This document shows positions 45,624 through 54,474 of a DNA stretch of 64,000 bases, piece by piece (the stretch's first letter is position 1; the number at the start of each line of letters is the position of its first letter). Both the position numbers and the translations under genes were made by a program. The DNA lies in NCBI RefSeq assembly GCF_008000895.1, contig NZ_CP042823.1, positions 1 to 64,000 on the forward strand. The letters are read 5' to 3'. Under the pieces are notes generated by a model, which did not search any database, was not told where the DNA came from, and saw only the letters and a program-made list of their open reading frames with translations. Source of the stretch: Methylobacterium sp. WL1 (GTDB taxonomy: Bacteria; Pseudomonadota; Alphaproteobacteria; Rhizobiales; Beijerinckiaceae).

Positions 45624-45708
45624 GCGGGTATGGCGGAATTGGTAGACGCGGGCGACTCAAAATCGCCAGCCGCAAGGCGTGGGGGTTCGATTCCCTCTAC
45701 CCGCACCA
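45624..45708 (+). tRNA. tRNA-Leu (anticodon CAA)
   Basis: An 85-nt class II tRNA: acceptor GCGGGTA pairs with TACCCGC, followed by ACCA. The anticodon stem GGCGA/TCGCC encloses loop CTCAAAA with CAA at 34-36, reading UUG. A variable arm (CAGCCGCAAGGCGTG region) and a T arm GGGGTTCGATTCCC complete the fold. UUG is rare in this GC-rich genome. No integrase or flanking repeat was seen. Confidence 0.97.
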
Positions 45709-45913
45709 TCGTCTCGGCTTCCGAGCGATCGAGCAGCGCGCATCGGACCGGGCCTTTCGCTGCGTCGCCCATGAGAGTCTCCGGTTGTGGCCGCATCGTT
45801 GCTCACGCGCGAGCGCTTGCGTCGCGGCCTGTTCGCTCTGACGCCCGACGGATCATCCCCTATCTCTGCCGTCTACGCGGATGCAGGGTCCGCGTTGCGC
45901 CGGGGGCGGTATC

Positions 45914-46855
45914 GTGAGCCACAACAGACGCGTCGCGATCCTGGGCGCTGGAATGGCCGGCGCCACGGCGGCGCGTCATCTCGCCGAGGCCGGCCTGCCC
46001 GTGCAGGTGTTCGACAAGGGACGCGGCGTCGGCGGCCGCATGGCGACCCGCCTTTCGGGCACGATGCAGTTCGACCATGGCGCGCAATTCCTACGTGCGC
46101 ACGGCGATGCCTTCGCCGCGCGGGTTGCCGACTGGGACATGCGCGGGATCACGGCGCCCTGGGGCGGGGCGATGCGCCGCGTCGGCGTGCCGGGCATGAC
46201 CGCGCCGGTCCGGGACTTTCTGGCCGAACTTCCCGTGTCCAGCGGTACGACGATCACGCGTATCGTCCGCGACGAGGCGTCCTGGCGACTGACCGACAGC
46301 GCGGGCGGGCATCACGGCCCGTTCGCGGCGCTGGCGATCACCTTCCCGGCGCCACAGACCGTTACGCTGTTGGCGGCCTCCGGTTTCGCGATGCCCGAGA
46401 TCCAGCATGTCTCCTACGCACCGTGCTGGTCGCTGATGCTCGCGGTCGATGAGGCGCCCACGGCAGCCCTGATCGAGCCGAAGGACGGTCCGCTCGGGCT
46501 CATCGCGACGGACTCGTCGAAACCCGGCCGTCCCGCCGGCATCCGCCTGACCGTACACGCGAAGCCCGATTGGTCGCGCGCGCATCTGGAACTGTCGCGG
46601 GATGCGGTCGTGTCCGAGTTGACGCGGGCTGCGGCGGCGTGTCTGGCCGCGCCGCTTCGGCCGAGCTACGCGGAGGCGCATCGCTGGCGCTTCGCCCAGG
46701 TCGAGACCGCCTTGGGTCGCCCCTGCCAGTACGATCCCGCGCTCCGACTGGGAGCGGCCGGCGACTGGTGTCTCGGGCCGCGGATCGAAGCGGCCCATGA
46801 CAGCGGCCTGGCGCTTGCGCAGGCGATCCTCGGCGATCTCGGCCCGGCCGCGTGA
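45914..46855 (+). CDS. Renalase-like FAD-dependent oxidoreductase
   Basis: A 313-aa flavoprotein with the N-terminal FAD fold [17 protein letters not shown] followed by [15 protein letters not shown], the pattern of renalase-like and amine-oxidase-like proteins. The C-terminal FAD contact is less clear ([20 protein letters not shown]). Bacterial renalases oxidise dihydro-NAD isomers, while others in the group act on amines. The start is GTG 45914, with GGGGGCGG just upstream; an ATG at 45881 is in frame. It overlaps the next gene by 4 bases (GTGA). Confidence 0.85.
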   Translation: MSHNRRVAILGAGMAGATAARHLAEAGLPVQVFDKGRGVGGRMATRLSGTMQFDHGAQFLRAHGDAFAARVADWDMRGITAPWGGAMRRVGVPGMTAPVRDFLAELPVSSGTTITRIVRDEASWRLTDSAGGHHGPFAALAITFPAPQTVTLLAASGFAMPEIQHVSYAPCWSLMLAVDEAPTAALIEPKDGPLGLIATDSSKPGRPAGIRLTVHAKPDWSRAHLELSRDAVVSELTRAAAACLAAPLRPSYAEAHRWRFAQVETALGRPCQYDPALRLGAAGDWCLGPRIEAAHDSGLALAQAILGDLGPAA

Positions 46856-47772
46856 TCCCGCCCATCGCCTTCCACCCGGCCTACGAATCGAGCCTTCCGG
46901 CGGGCCATCGCTTCCCGATGCGCAAATATGGCCTGCTGGCCGAGACGCTGGTGGCCAAGGGGCTGGCGCCGCTCGGCTTCGTCACCCCGGAGCTCGCCGG
47001 GGCCGAGATCCTGGTCCAGGCGCACGACCCCGCCTACGTGGCTTCCGTCCTCGCCGTCGCGGTCCCGCCGGAGATCGAGCGCGCCATAGGCCTACCCGTG
47101 GATGCTGCCCTGGTCCGCCGCTCGCGCGCCTCCGTGGGCGGGACGCTCCTGGCCGCCCGCCTGGCCCTGGCCGAGGGGCTGGCCGGAAGCGCGGCCGGTG
47201 GAAGCCATCACGCACGGCGGCTTCAGGGTGCAGGCTTCTGCGTGCTGAACGACGTGGCCGTCGCCGCCCGCACGCTGCAGGCGGAGGGCGCGGTGAGGCG
47301 TGTCCTGGTGGTCGATCTGGATGTCCACCAAGGCGATGGCACCGCGGATTGCCTGGCGCTCTGCCCGGAACTGTTCACGCTCTCGATCCACTGCGAGAAC
47401 AACTATCCCGCGCACAAGATCGCCGGGGACCTCGATATCGGCCTGCCGGACCGTCTCGATGACGGCGGCTACCTCGACGTGCTGCGCGCCCGGCTGCCGC
47501 CGCTCCTCGACGCGCTGGCGCCCGACCTAGTGTTCTACAATGCCGGAGTCGATCCGCACCGCGACGACCGCCTCGGGCGGCTCTGCCTGACGGATGCGGG
47601 CCTGCTCGCCCGGGATCGGTTCGTCATCGCGCAGGCCCGCACCCGCGCTATCCCGGTCGTTGCGGTGATCGGCGGCGGCTACACCTACGATGTCGAGGCG
47701 CTGGCGCTGCGGCATTCACTGGTCTTCGAGGCGATGGCCGCGGAGGCTGCGGCGGACTCCGCCTCCAGGTGA
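46852..47772 (+). CDS. Histone deacetylase family (acetoin/acetylpolyamine-type) amidohydrolase
   Basis: Zinc-dependent deacetylase of 306 aa. Active-site residues are visible: His119-His120 (GGSHHARR), the Asp155-x-Asp157-x-His159 metal motif ([11 protein letters not shown]), HCENNYP, and [12 protein letters not shown] with the second metal Asp. The short length and [16 protein letters not shown] start fit the bacterial class IV-like group. Bacterial members deacetylate polyamines, acetoin-related or protein substrates. It is translationally coupled to a flavoprotein that could oxidise a freed amine. Confidence 0.92.
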   Translation: MIPPIAFHPAYESSLPAGHRFPMRKYGLLAETLVAKGLAPLGFVTPELAGAEILVQAHDPAYVASVLAVAVPPEIERAIGLPVDAALVRRSRASVGGTLLAARLALAEGLAGSAAGGSHHARRLQGAGFCVLNDVAVAARTLQAEGAVRRVLVVDLDVHQGDGTADCLALCPELFTLSIHCENNYPAHKIAGDLDIGLPDRLDDGGYLDVLRARLPPLLDALAPDLVFYNAGVDPHRDDRLGRLCLTDAGLLARDRFVIAQARTRAIPVVAVIGGGYTYDVEALALRHSLVFEAMAAEAAADSASR

Positions 47773-48307
47773 GGCCCGGATGCATCAGGTCCCGGCGGAT
47801 GAGTGTGGACCGGCGGCCCGGAAAGGTTTTGGGAAGGGTCGCCGCCGAAGATCCGGAAGTCACGGATCGATGAGACGACGCCGGGCGGGCGTGTTGAACA
47901 GCTTCGCCCCAGGCAGACATGCTGAAGATCCAGTGACGCCATTGGGACTCAGCCATGCTTACGCGAATCTGGGAGGTCTTGAAGGCGACGATAGCGGCGG
48001 TGGCCCTGATCACCGCGGCTCTCGTCTCGGCGGACAAGCTCGATCGGCAGAAGGCGCCGGCCAATGCCGCCGCGTCACAGATCGAGCCTGTGGCAACCGG
48101 GGCGATCACGCCGGTGGCAAGACCCTGACCGTACGAGACGCGCTGCAGGATATCCGGCTGAGGTGCCGCATGGCGGTGACGATCCGCGGCGCTGCGGCAG
48201 AATAGGTCGGTCGCGCGATGGATATTTCGGTGTGTCGCGGCGTTCACGCCGCACTTCGAGGCTTGGCCGTTAAAGCCCATCCATCATCCGCCTGAGGATT
48301 CCCGTCG
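47773..48307. other. Sparse intergenic region with one tiny ORF
   Basis: About 535 bases between the deacetylase and the small secreted protein gene. It holds one possible short membrane ORF (47955-48128). The long minus-strand frame over it is Arg/Ser-rich and unlike a protein. I see no RNA gene, repeat or clear promoter. Confidence 0.4.
47955..48128 (+). CDS. Possible 57-aa single-pass membrane protein
   Basis: From ATG 47955 the product has an amphipathic start (MLTRIWEVLKATIAAVA), one hydrophobic stretch to about residue 26, then a Pro/Ala/Thr-rich tail ending VARP. GGGA lies about 8 bases before the start. It could be a small exported or membrane peptide. There is no family match I recognise, and its tiny size means chance cannot be excluded. 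Confidence 0.35.
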   Translation: MLTRIWEVLKATIAAVALITAALVSADKLDRQKAPANAAASQIEPVATGAITPVARP

Positions 48308-48550
48308 ATGAAGTCCGCCACGTTCGCTCTGCTCGCCCTGATCGCCGGCGCAGCGCCCGCGCTGGCGCAATCCCGTGCCGACCGCGCGGCCTGCACCCCG
48401 GACGTGATGCGTCTCTGCGCAGCCCAGATCCCCAACGTGGCAGCGATCACGGTCTGTCTGCGCCAGCAGCGACCGAATCTGAGCGCCGGCTGCCGCACGG
48501 TGATGGACCAGTCGGACCGTCCGGTGCGGACTGTCTCGAACGGGCGGTAA
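48308..48550 (+). CDS. Small secreted cysteine-rich protein (GLG1-type repeat)
   Basis: An 80-aa precursor with a clear signal peptide (SATFALLALIAGAAPALAQ). The mature 60 residues contain four Cys in a pattern like the Cys-rich FGFR/GLG1 repeat: ACTPDVMRLCA, TVCLRQQRPNLSAGC. Such single-repeat secreted proteins are common in Hyphomicrobiales and have no known function. The ribosome site is weak (GAGGATTCCC). It converges with the D-threonine-aldolase-like gene, 9 bases apart. Confidence 0.75.
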   Translation: MKSATFALLALIAGAAPALAQSRADRAACTPDVMRLCAAQIPNVAAITVCLRQQRPNLSAGCRTVMDQSDRPVRTVSNGR

Positions 48551-48559
48551 GACCCGACA

Positions 48560-49720
48560 TTACCAGCCGTTGATGCGCGGCCAGACCGCCCCGCTCAGCC
48601 CGCCGTCGGCGACGACATGGTAGTGGTCGTGCTGGGCGCCGGTGGCGCAAGCATGGTTGGGCAGGATCCGAAGCCGTGCCCCGATCGGCAGGTCGGGGAG
48701 GGGCGCTGACGAGCCCGGCCGGAGGGCCAGGATCCCGTGTTCCTGGTTCGCGTCCCGTACGATCAGGTCCGGGTAGGGCTGTCCCGTCCCGTCGCAGGCG
48801 ATGCCGTAGCCCTGATCGATGGCCTGACGCGCCGTACCGCGGTCGCGGGACAGCGCCATCCAGCCGGCATCCGTGATGATCCAGCCCTTCTCCCGCTGGT
48901 GGCCGATCACCGTGGTCAAAACGGTCAGGGCGATCTCGTCGACCCGGCAGGAGCCGACGCCTGCCTGGAACAGGTCCCCGATCATGAATACGCCGGCCCG
49001 GACCTCGGTGATGCCGTCGAGGTTGTCGGCGTAGCGCGCGGTCGGCGTCGAGCCGACGCTGACAACCGGGCAGGGCAGGCCGGCGCCGCGCAGGATCGCG
49101 GCCGCCGCCACGGCGGCGGCGCGTTCGGCTTCGGCTGCCGCCTTCAGCGCGGCGGGATCAGTGAGGCCGTAGCTGTCGCCCGCATGCAGCAGCACGCCGC
49201 GCAGGGAGGCACCGTCGGAGAGCACCCGGCCGATCGCCACCAGCGTATCCGCATCGCGCGGATCGACGCCGGAACGATGACCGTCGGCATCGACCTCGAT
49301 CAGCACCGGCAGCGGGTCGTCGTTCCGGCGGCTCCACGCCGCCACGGCGTCGGCCTGCTCAGCCGAATCGAGCACGATGGCGAGGTCCGCATCCCAGCGC
49401 CGCCGGATCGCCCCAACACGGTCGAGCTTCTGCGGCGCGATCCCGACGGCGTAGATCAGGTCGCGCACGCCCCCCTCGGCGAAGTGCTCGGCCTCCCGGA
49501 GGGTCGAGACCGTCGCGGGTCCGGACGGGCTCGCCATGGCGATGCGGGCGACGGCGAGCGATTTCGCGGTCTTCAGGTGCGGCCGCAGCGTTACGCCCAG
49601 CCGGTCGAGCCCCGCCCGCATGGTCGCGACGTTGGCAGCCAGCCTGTCCGCGTCGAGGAGAAGGCAGGGCGTCTCGAGTCCGTCGAAGCCGTCCGCCCGT
49701 CCGATCCGCCCGTCCGCCAT
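48560..49720 (-). CDS. D-threonine aldolase / D-serine dehydratase-like PLP enzyme (DSD1 family)
   Basis: Fold-type III PLP enzyme with an alanine-racemase barrel and C-terminal D-serine-dehydratase-like domain, 386 aa. The PLP lysine is Lys50 in LRPHLKTAKS. The C-terminal metal site NHACATGAQHDHYHVV provides the His and Cys ligands of this family. Members cleave D-threonine/D-3-hydroxy amino acids or dehydrate D-serine. The gene is on the same strand as dgoK-dgoA, 124 bases downstream of dgoA, and may be in the same unit. Confidence 0.88.
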   Translation of the reverse strand: MADGRIGRADGFDGLETPCLLLDADRLAANVATMRAGLDRLGVTLRPHLKTAKSLAVARIAMASPSGPATVSTLREAEHFAEGGVRDLIYAVGIAPQKLDRVGAIRRRWDADLAIVLDSAEQADAVAAWSRRNDDPLPVLIEVDADGHRSGVDPRDADTLVAIGRVLSDGASLRGVLLHAGDSYGLTDPAALKAAAEAERAAAVAAAAILRGAGLPCPVVSVGSTPTARYADNLDGITEVRAGVFMIGDLFQAGVGSCRVDEIALTVLTTVIGHQREKGWIITDAGWMALSRDRGTARQAIDQGYGIACDGTGQPYPDLIVRDANQEHGILALRPGSSAPLPDLPIGARLRILPNHACATGAQHDHYHVVADGGLSGAVWPRINGW

Positions 49721-49844
49721 CCGCCTGCTCCCGCCTGCTCCACGCGGGCGCGTTTCTAGACCGCAGCGCCATCTCTGTCGCGCTCGGGTTACGAGGATTG
49801 ACGATACTCGACGGACAGCCCCGGTTCGGTAGGGCTACGCGCAA

Positions 49845-50480
49845 TCAGGCAGGTCCGCTGATCGCCGCGATGAAGGCTGAAGCGTCCCGGGCGACCTCAT
49901 CTGCAGGCTTGCCGGGGCGATAGAGGTTCGAACCGAGCCCGAAGCCCACCGCGCCGGCCTGCCGCCAAATGGATACGCTATCGGGCTTGACGCCGCCGAC
50001 GGCGAGCACGCGGGCGCTGGCCGGGAACACGGCCCGGTGCGCCTTGAGCGCTGCCGGGGTCGCGATGTCCGCGGGGAAGAGTTTCAGGGCGGTCGCGCCG
50101 GCTGCGAGGGCGGCGAATGCCTCGCTCGGCGTCTGATAGCCGGGCAGTGAGACGAGGCCCGCGGCTACGGACGCGCCGATCACCGCCGGGTCGGTGTTGG
50201 GCGAGACGATCAGGGTCCCGCCCGCCGCCGCGACGTCGCCGACCTGACCGGGCGTCAGAACCGTGCCGGCTCCCACCAGGGCACGCCCGGCGAAGCGTTC
50301 GGCCAGCAGCCCAATGCTTCGGAGCGGATCGGGCGAGTTCAGCGGCACCTCGATCAGGGTGAACCCGGCCTCGACCAGCGCGTCGCCGATCGCGGGTGCC
50401 TCGTCCGGGGTGAGTCCGCGCAGGATCGCCACCAGGGGGCAGGCCGCGAAAGCGACTTCGAAACGGTCGAGGATCGTCAT
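49845..50480 (-). CDS. dgoA: 2-dehydro-3-deoxy-6-phosphogalactonate aldolase
   Basis: Class I aldolase splitting KDPGal (or KDPG) to pyruvate and glyceraldehyde-3-phosphate in De Ley-Doudoroff galactonate catabolism. The 211-aa protein has Schiff-base Lys133 (ATALKLFPAD) and the catalytic Glu44 (FTLIEVPLNSP). GAGTVLTPGQV and SPNTDPAVI are further family segments. It overlaps the kinase gene dgoK by 4 bases. The KDPGal rather than KDPG assignment relies on pairing with dgoK. Confidence 0.92.
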   Translation of the reverse strand: MTILDRFEVAFAACPLVAILRGLTPDEAPAIGDALVEAGFTLIEVPLNSPDPLRSIGLLAERFAGRALVGAGTVLTPGQVGDVAAAGGTLIVSPNTDPAVIGASVAAGLVSLPGYQTPSEAFAALAAGATALKLFPADIATPAALKAHRAVFPASARVLAVGGVKPDSVSIWRQAGAVGFGLGSNLYRPGKPADEVARDASAFIAAISGPA

Positions 50481-51367
50481 GCCCGCGCTTTCGAGATGGC
50501 CTGCCAGATGGCGTGGATGCCGGCCGTCGTGGCGCCGTCCGGCACGGCAACGGCATGGCCGCCAGCTTCCGTGATCGCAACAGTGTAGAGCGCGGCTAGC
50601 GCGCCGCCGCCGAGCAGGTGCACCGGACGCTCGGCCAGATCGGTGCGCGTGCCGACATCCGCGCCGATCATGAGGCCGCTGGCGTAGGCGGCGGCATCGT
50701 CAGGCGCCAGCCGGGCGAGCAGCACCCCGGCGCGGACCTCGAACAAGGCGGCGGCGAGGTTGCGCGCCTCGCGCCCGCGGCGGAGCCCGTCCCGGAAGGC
50801 GGGACCGTCCGCGACCGCACCGTCCAGCATGCCGGCCAGGATGCCGTGGGTGCGGACCAGGGCGAAGAGTTCGCCGGTCATCACGGTGGCAAAATCGGTG
50901 ATCGCGCCGTCCACCGTGGCGATCCATTTGTTGTGCGTGCCGGGCTGGCAGAACAACGCCGTCGGCGGCGCGGCGCCGCTGCTGATCGCGCCCAGCACCT
51001 GGACCTCCTCGCCACGCATCACGTCCGGCCGCGGGCCGCTCCGGAGCGCGACACCCGGGATGATCCGCACGTCGGGGGCGACCGCGAGGCTCGCCGCGGC
51101 GAGGTCCCGCAACGCTGCAGGCGCATCGATATAGAGAGCTTCGCGCCAGCCGCGCGTCGAGCCGACCATGCCGGCTGCGACCACGACCTGCGCGCCGAAG
51201 CGCTCCCGCAGCCGCGCGATGGCGCCGGGATAATCGTTGGGCGATAGCGCGAGGACGCCGCGATCGTCCTGCTGGGTGTCGATCACGACGCCCTCCGCCG
51301 ACATCGCGTAGGCGCGCCGGTTGGTGGTGCCCCAGTCGACGGCAATGTAGGCCGCTTGGCCGACCAT
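50477..51367 (-). CDS. dgoK: 2-dehydro-3-deoxygalactonokinase
   Basis: Phosphorylates 2-dehydro-3-deoxygalactonate to the substrate of DgoA. The 296-aa protein has AYIAVDWGTTNRRAYAM at the N-terminus (ASKHA-type phosphate loop), VAAGMVGSTRGWREA, QPGTHNKWI and a C-terminal LLGGGALAALYT motif. It is translationally coupled to dgoA (4-base overlap). No galactonate dehydratase (dgoD) is in the window. It is divergent to the ABC transporter; the intervening 236 bases are the likely control region. Confidence 0.93.
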   Translation of the reverse strand: MVGQAAYIAVDWGTTNRRAYAMSAEGVVIDTQQDDRGVLALSPNDYPGAIARLRERFGAQVVVAAGMVGSTRGWREALYIDAPAALRDLAAASLAVAPDVRIIPGVALRSGPRPDVMRGEEVQVLGAISSGAAPPTALFCQPGTHNKWIATVDGAITDFATVMTGELFALVRTHGILAGMLDGAVADGPAFRDGLRRGREARNLAAALFEVRAGVLLARLAPDDAAAYASGLMIGADVGTRTDLAERPVHLLGGGALAALYTVAITEAGGHAVAVPDGATTAGIHAIWQAISKARA

Positions 51368-51603
51368 GCGCGCCCTCCCTGCCCGTGATTTGTATGAGTT
51401 ACAGGCTCGGCCGAAGTTGGGTCAAGCGGCTTGCCGACACCCGGTCGGCCCGGATCGACCGGCCGTCAGGTGCCCTCCGCGCCGGTATCATCATCCCGAC
51501 GGGATGTTGGCCCGACCCCGGAAAGCATCAGCATATCATGAGCCGGGGATTGTCCCGCCGCGCCGAGCGTTTGCGATGGACTGTTCAGGGCCGGATCGGC
51601 GAT

Positions 51604-52398
51604 ATGGCAGGCAATAAATCATACGCGGGAGGGACGCGCTTGGCACGGGACGTGATCCTGGCGACCGATGGCTTGACGATGGAATTCAAGGGATTCCGGG
51701 CCGTCAACGGCGTCAAGTTGGAAGTCGAGCGCGGGACGATCCATGCGCTGATCGGCCCGAACGGTGCCGGCAAGACTACCTGTTTCAACCTGCTCACGAA
51801 GTTCCTGATCCCGACCGCGGGCACGATCCGGTACAAGGATCGGGACATCACCGGGCTGCGCGCCGCCGACGTGGCTCGGCTCGGCCTCGTGCGTTCCTTC
51901 CAGATCTCGGCGGTATTTCCGCACCTGACGGTCACCGAAAACGTCCGCATCGCGCTCCAGCGCCGGCGCAGGGGGGATTCGTTCGACTTCTGGCGCCCCG
52001 AGAAGGTGCTGCGGGCGCTCAACGGCGAGGCGTTGGCGCTCGTCGAGGCCGTGGGCCTGTCAGAGTTCGCCGATTCGCTCGCGGTGGAACTGTCCTACGG
52101 CCGCAAGCGCGCCCTCGAGATCGCCACGACCCTGGCGCTCGATCCCGAGATGCTGCTGCTCGACGAGCCGATGGCCGGCATGGGCCACGAGGACGTCGAC
52201 CGGACGGCGCAGCTGATCCGGCGGGTCTCGAAGGATCGGACGATCCTGATGGTCGAGCACAATCTCTCGGTGGTCGCGTCGCTGTCCGACCGCATCACTG
52301 TTCTGGCGCGCGGACAGGTCCTGGCCGAGGGCGATTACGCCACCGTCTCGAAGGATCCGCGCGTGGTCGAGGCTTATATCGGGTCGGGACATGCTTGA
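51604..52398 (+). CDS. Branched-chain amino acid-type ABC transporter ATP-binding protein (LivG-like)
   Basis: One of two ATPases of a HAAT-family importer. I chose ATG 51604 (MAGNKSYAGG); the open frame back to 51385 is unconserved. The 264-aa product has Walker A GPNGAGKTT at 51-59, Q-loop SFQISAVFPHLTV, an ABC signature variant LSYGRKRALEIA, Walker B LLLDEPMAGM and H-loop MVEHNL. The longer LivG-type insert after the Q-loop (RRRRGDSFDFWRPEK) fits. The next gene overlaps by 8 bases. Confidence 0.9.
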   Translation: MAGNKSYAGGTRLARDVILATDGLTMEFKGFRAVNGVKLEVERGTIHALIGPNGAGKTTCFNLLTKFLIPTAGTIRYKDRDITGLRAADVARLGLVRSFQISAVFPHLTVTENVRIALQRRRRGDSFDFWRPEKVLRALNGEALALVEAVGLSEFADSLAVELSYGRKRALEIATTLALDPEMLLLDEPMAGMGHEDVDRTAQLIRRVSKDRTILMVEHNLSVVASLSDRITVLARGQVLAEGDYATVSKDPRVVEAYIGSGHA

Positions 52399-53134
52399 GG
52401 CCGCCGTGAAGAGACCCGCGCCGGCCGCGGCGACCGATGCCCTCCTCACAGTCCGCGGCCTGGAGGGCTGGTACGGCGAGAGCCACGTGCTGCACGGCAT
52501 CGACCTCGATGTCCGGGCCGGCGAGGTGATCACGCTGCTCGGCCGGAACGGCGCCGGCAAGACCACGACGCTCCGGGCGATCATCGGCATCCTGGGTAAG
52601 CGATCCGGATCGATCGTCTATGACGGTGTCGAGACGATCCGAATGGCTTCGCGCAACATCGCCCGGCTCGGCCTCGGCTACGTCCCGGAGGAGCGCGGCA
52701 TCTTCGCGAGTCTCACGGTCCACGAGAACCTGATGCTGCCGCCGCGGGTGAAGCCCGGCGGCATGACGGTGGCCGAGATCCACACCCTGTTCCCGAACCT
52801 GAAGGAGCGTGCGGGCAGCCAGGGCACCAAGCTCTCGGGCGGCGAGCAGCAGATGCTCGCCATCGGCCGGATCCTGCGGACCGGCGCCAAGCTGATCCTG
52901 CTGGACGAGCCTACCGAAGGTCTCGCGCCGGTGATCGTGCAGCAGATCGGCCGGACGATCCAACAGTTGAAGTCACAGGGCTACACCATCGTGCTGGTGG
53001 AGCAGAATTTTCGCTTCGCGCAGACCTTGGCCGACCGGCACTTCGTCATCGAGCAGGGCAGGGTGGTCGACATGATCTCGAATGCCGAGCTTGACGCAAA
53101 TATCGACAAGCTTCACGCCTATCTCGGCGTCTGA
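52391..53134 (+). CDS. Branched-chain amino acid-type ABC transporter ATP-binding protein (LivF-like)
   Basis: Second ATPase of the importer, 247 aa. Walker A LLGRNGAGKTTTLRAI, signature LSGGEQQMLAIGR, Walker B LILLDEPTEGLAP and H-loop LVEQN are complete. The start overlaps the LivG-like gene by 8 bases, implying coupled translation. The substrate-binding protein follows after about 90 bases. Confidence 0.92.
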   Translation: MLEAAVKRPAPAAATDALLTVRGLEGWYGESHVLHGIDLDVRAGEVITLLGRNGAGKTTTLRAIIGILGKRSGSIVYDGVETIRMASRNIARLGLGYVPEERGIFASLTVHENLMLPPRVKPGGMTVAEIHTLFPNLKERAGSQGTKLSGGEQQMLAIGRILRTGAKLILLDEPTEGLAPVIVQQIGRTIQQLKSQGYTIVLVEQNFRFAQTLADRHFVIEQGRVVDMISNAELDANIDKLHAYLGV

Positions 53135-53225
53135 GGCGGACGACCAATACCTGATCAGCGCCGGAGAACGGCGTCGGACGCTCGGCAGGCGGTCATCCGC
53201 TGCGCCGCTGGAGGATAGGAAGACC

Positions 53226-54446
53226 ATGATGTTCGGACGTCTCATCGGGTCCGTGTCCCTCGCTGCCCTCGCGGGTGCCCTGATGATGGGCGGCGCGAGC
53301 GCGCAGACGAACGTGAAGATCGGCATCCTGGGCGACCGCTCGGGCGCCTATTCCGACATCAGCGGCGAAGGCTCGGTCGTCGCCGCAAAGCTGGCGGTGG
53401 AGGATTTCAAGCCGGCAGAGCACGGGCTGAAGGTCGAGATCGTCTCCGCCGACCACCAGAACAAGCCCGATGTCGGGGCCGGCATCGCCCGGCAATGGTA
53501 TGACCGCGACGGCGTCGACATGATCACCGACGGCGTGACCTCGTCGGTCGCCCTGGCGATCAGCCAAGTGACCAAAGAGAAGAACAAGGTCTTCATCGAT
53601 ACCGGCGCCGGGACCGCCGACCTCACCGGCCCGCAATGCACGCCGAACACGATCCACTGGGTCTACGACACGGTGGCGCTCGCCAACGGCACCGGCGGCG
53701 CAATGGTCAAGCGCGGCGGCAACACTTGGTTCTTCCTTACCGCCGACTACGTCTTCGGCCAGACCCTGCAGCGCGACACCAGCGCGGTGATCACCAAGAA
53801 CGGCGGCAGGGTCATCGGCTCGGTCAAGACCCCGTTCCCGACCTCGGACTTCTCGTCGTTCCTGCTGCAGGCGCAGGGGTCCGGCGCCAAGGTGATCGGG
53901 CTCGCCAACGCGGGCACCGACACGATCAACGCGATCAAGCAGGCCGGCGAGTTCGGCATCACCGAGGGCGGCCAGGCTTTGGCCGGGCTCCTCGTGTTCT
54001 CCTCGGACGTGCATTCGCTCGGGACCAAGGTCGCGCAGGGCCTCGTTCTCACCGAGCCGTTCTACTGGGACCTGAACGACCAGACCCGCGCCTTCTCGGA
54101 CCGGTTCGCCAAGCAGATGAAGGGCAACTCGAAGCCGACCGCCAACCACGCGGGCGTCTACTCCGACGTGCTTCATTACCTGAAGGCGATGGCCGAGCTG
54201 AAATCCGGAGCCGACGGTGCCGCTGTGGTCGCCAAGATGAAGTCCATGCCCACCGACGACCCGCTGTTCGGAAAGGGCACCATCCGCGCGGACGGCCGCA
54301 AGATCCACGACATGTACCTGTTCGAGGTGAAGAAGCCCTCGGAGTCGAAGGGTGAGTGGGACCTCTACAACAAGCTCGAGACGATCCCGGGCGATCAGGT
54401 CTTCCGGCCGCTCAACGACGGCAATTGCCCGTTGGTGAAGGGCTGA
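53226..54446 (+). CDS. Periplasmic substrate-binding protein of HAAT-type ABC transporter
   Basis: Type I periplasmic binding fold, 406-aa precursor. The start pair ATG-ATG at 53226/53229 follows GGAAG. The signal peptide is MMFGRLIGSVSLAALAGALMM and is cleaved near GGASA-QTNVK. Mature motifs: VKIGILGDRSGAYSDISG, DHQNKPDVG and VFGQTLQRD. Ligand type is not clear: these proteins can bind branched-chain or aromatic amino acids, short amides, urea or organic acids. Divergent sugar-acid genes hint at, but do not prove, another ligand. Confidence 0.9.
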   Translation: MMFGRLIGSVSLAALAGALMMGGASAQTNVKIGILGDRSGAYSDISGEGSVVAAKLAVEDFKPAEHGLKVEIVSADHQNKPDVGAGIARQWYDRDGVDMITDGVTSSVALAISQVTKEKNKVFIDTGAGTADLTGPQCTPNTIHWVYDTVALANGTGGAMVKRGGNTWFFLTADYVFGQTLQRDTSAVITKNGGRVIGSVKTPFPTSDFSSFLLQAQGSGAKVIGLANAGTDTINAIKQAGEFGITEGGQALAGLLVFSSDVHSLGTKVAQGLVLTEPFYWDLNDQTRAFSDRFAKQMKGNSKPTANHAGVYSDVLHYLKAMAELKSGADGAAVVAKMKSMPTDDPLFGKGTIRADGRKIHDMYLFEVKKPSESKGEWDLYNKLETIPGDQVFRPLNDGNCPLVKG

Positions 54447-54474
54447 CGGTGCGGGTCCGGCACGGAGGACGGCT

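Noticed and set aside
47648..48280. A 210-codon minus-strand frame over the sparse region
   Set aside because: Arg/Ser/Pro-rich, overlaps the end of the deacetylase gene and shows no domain or ribosome site.
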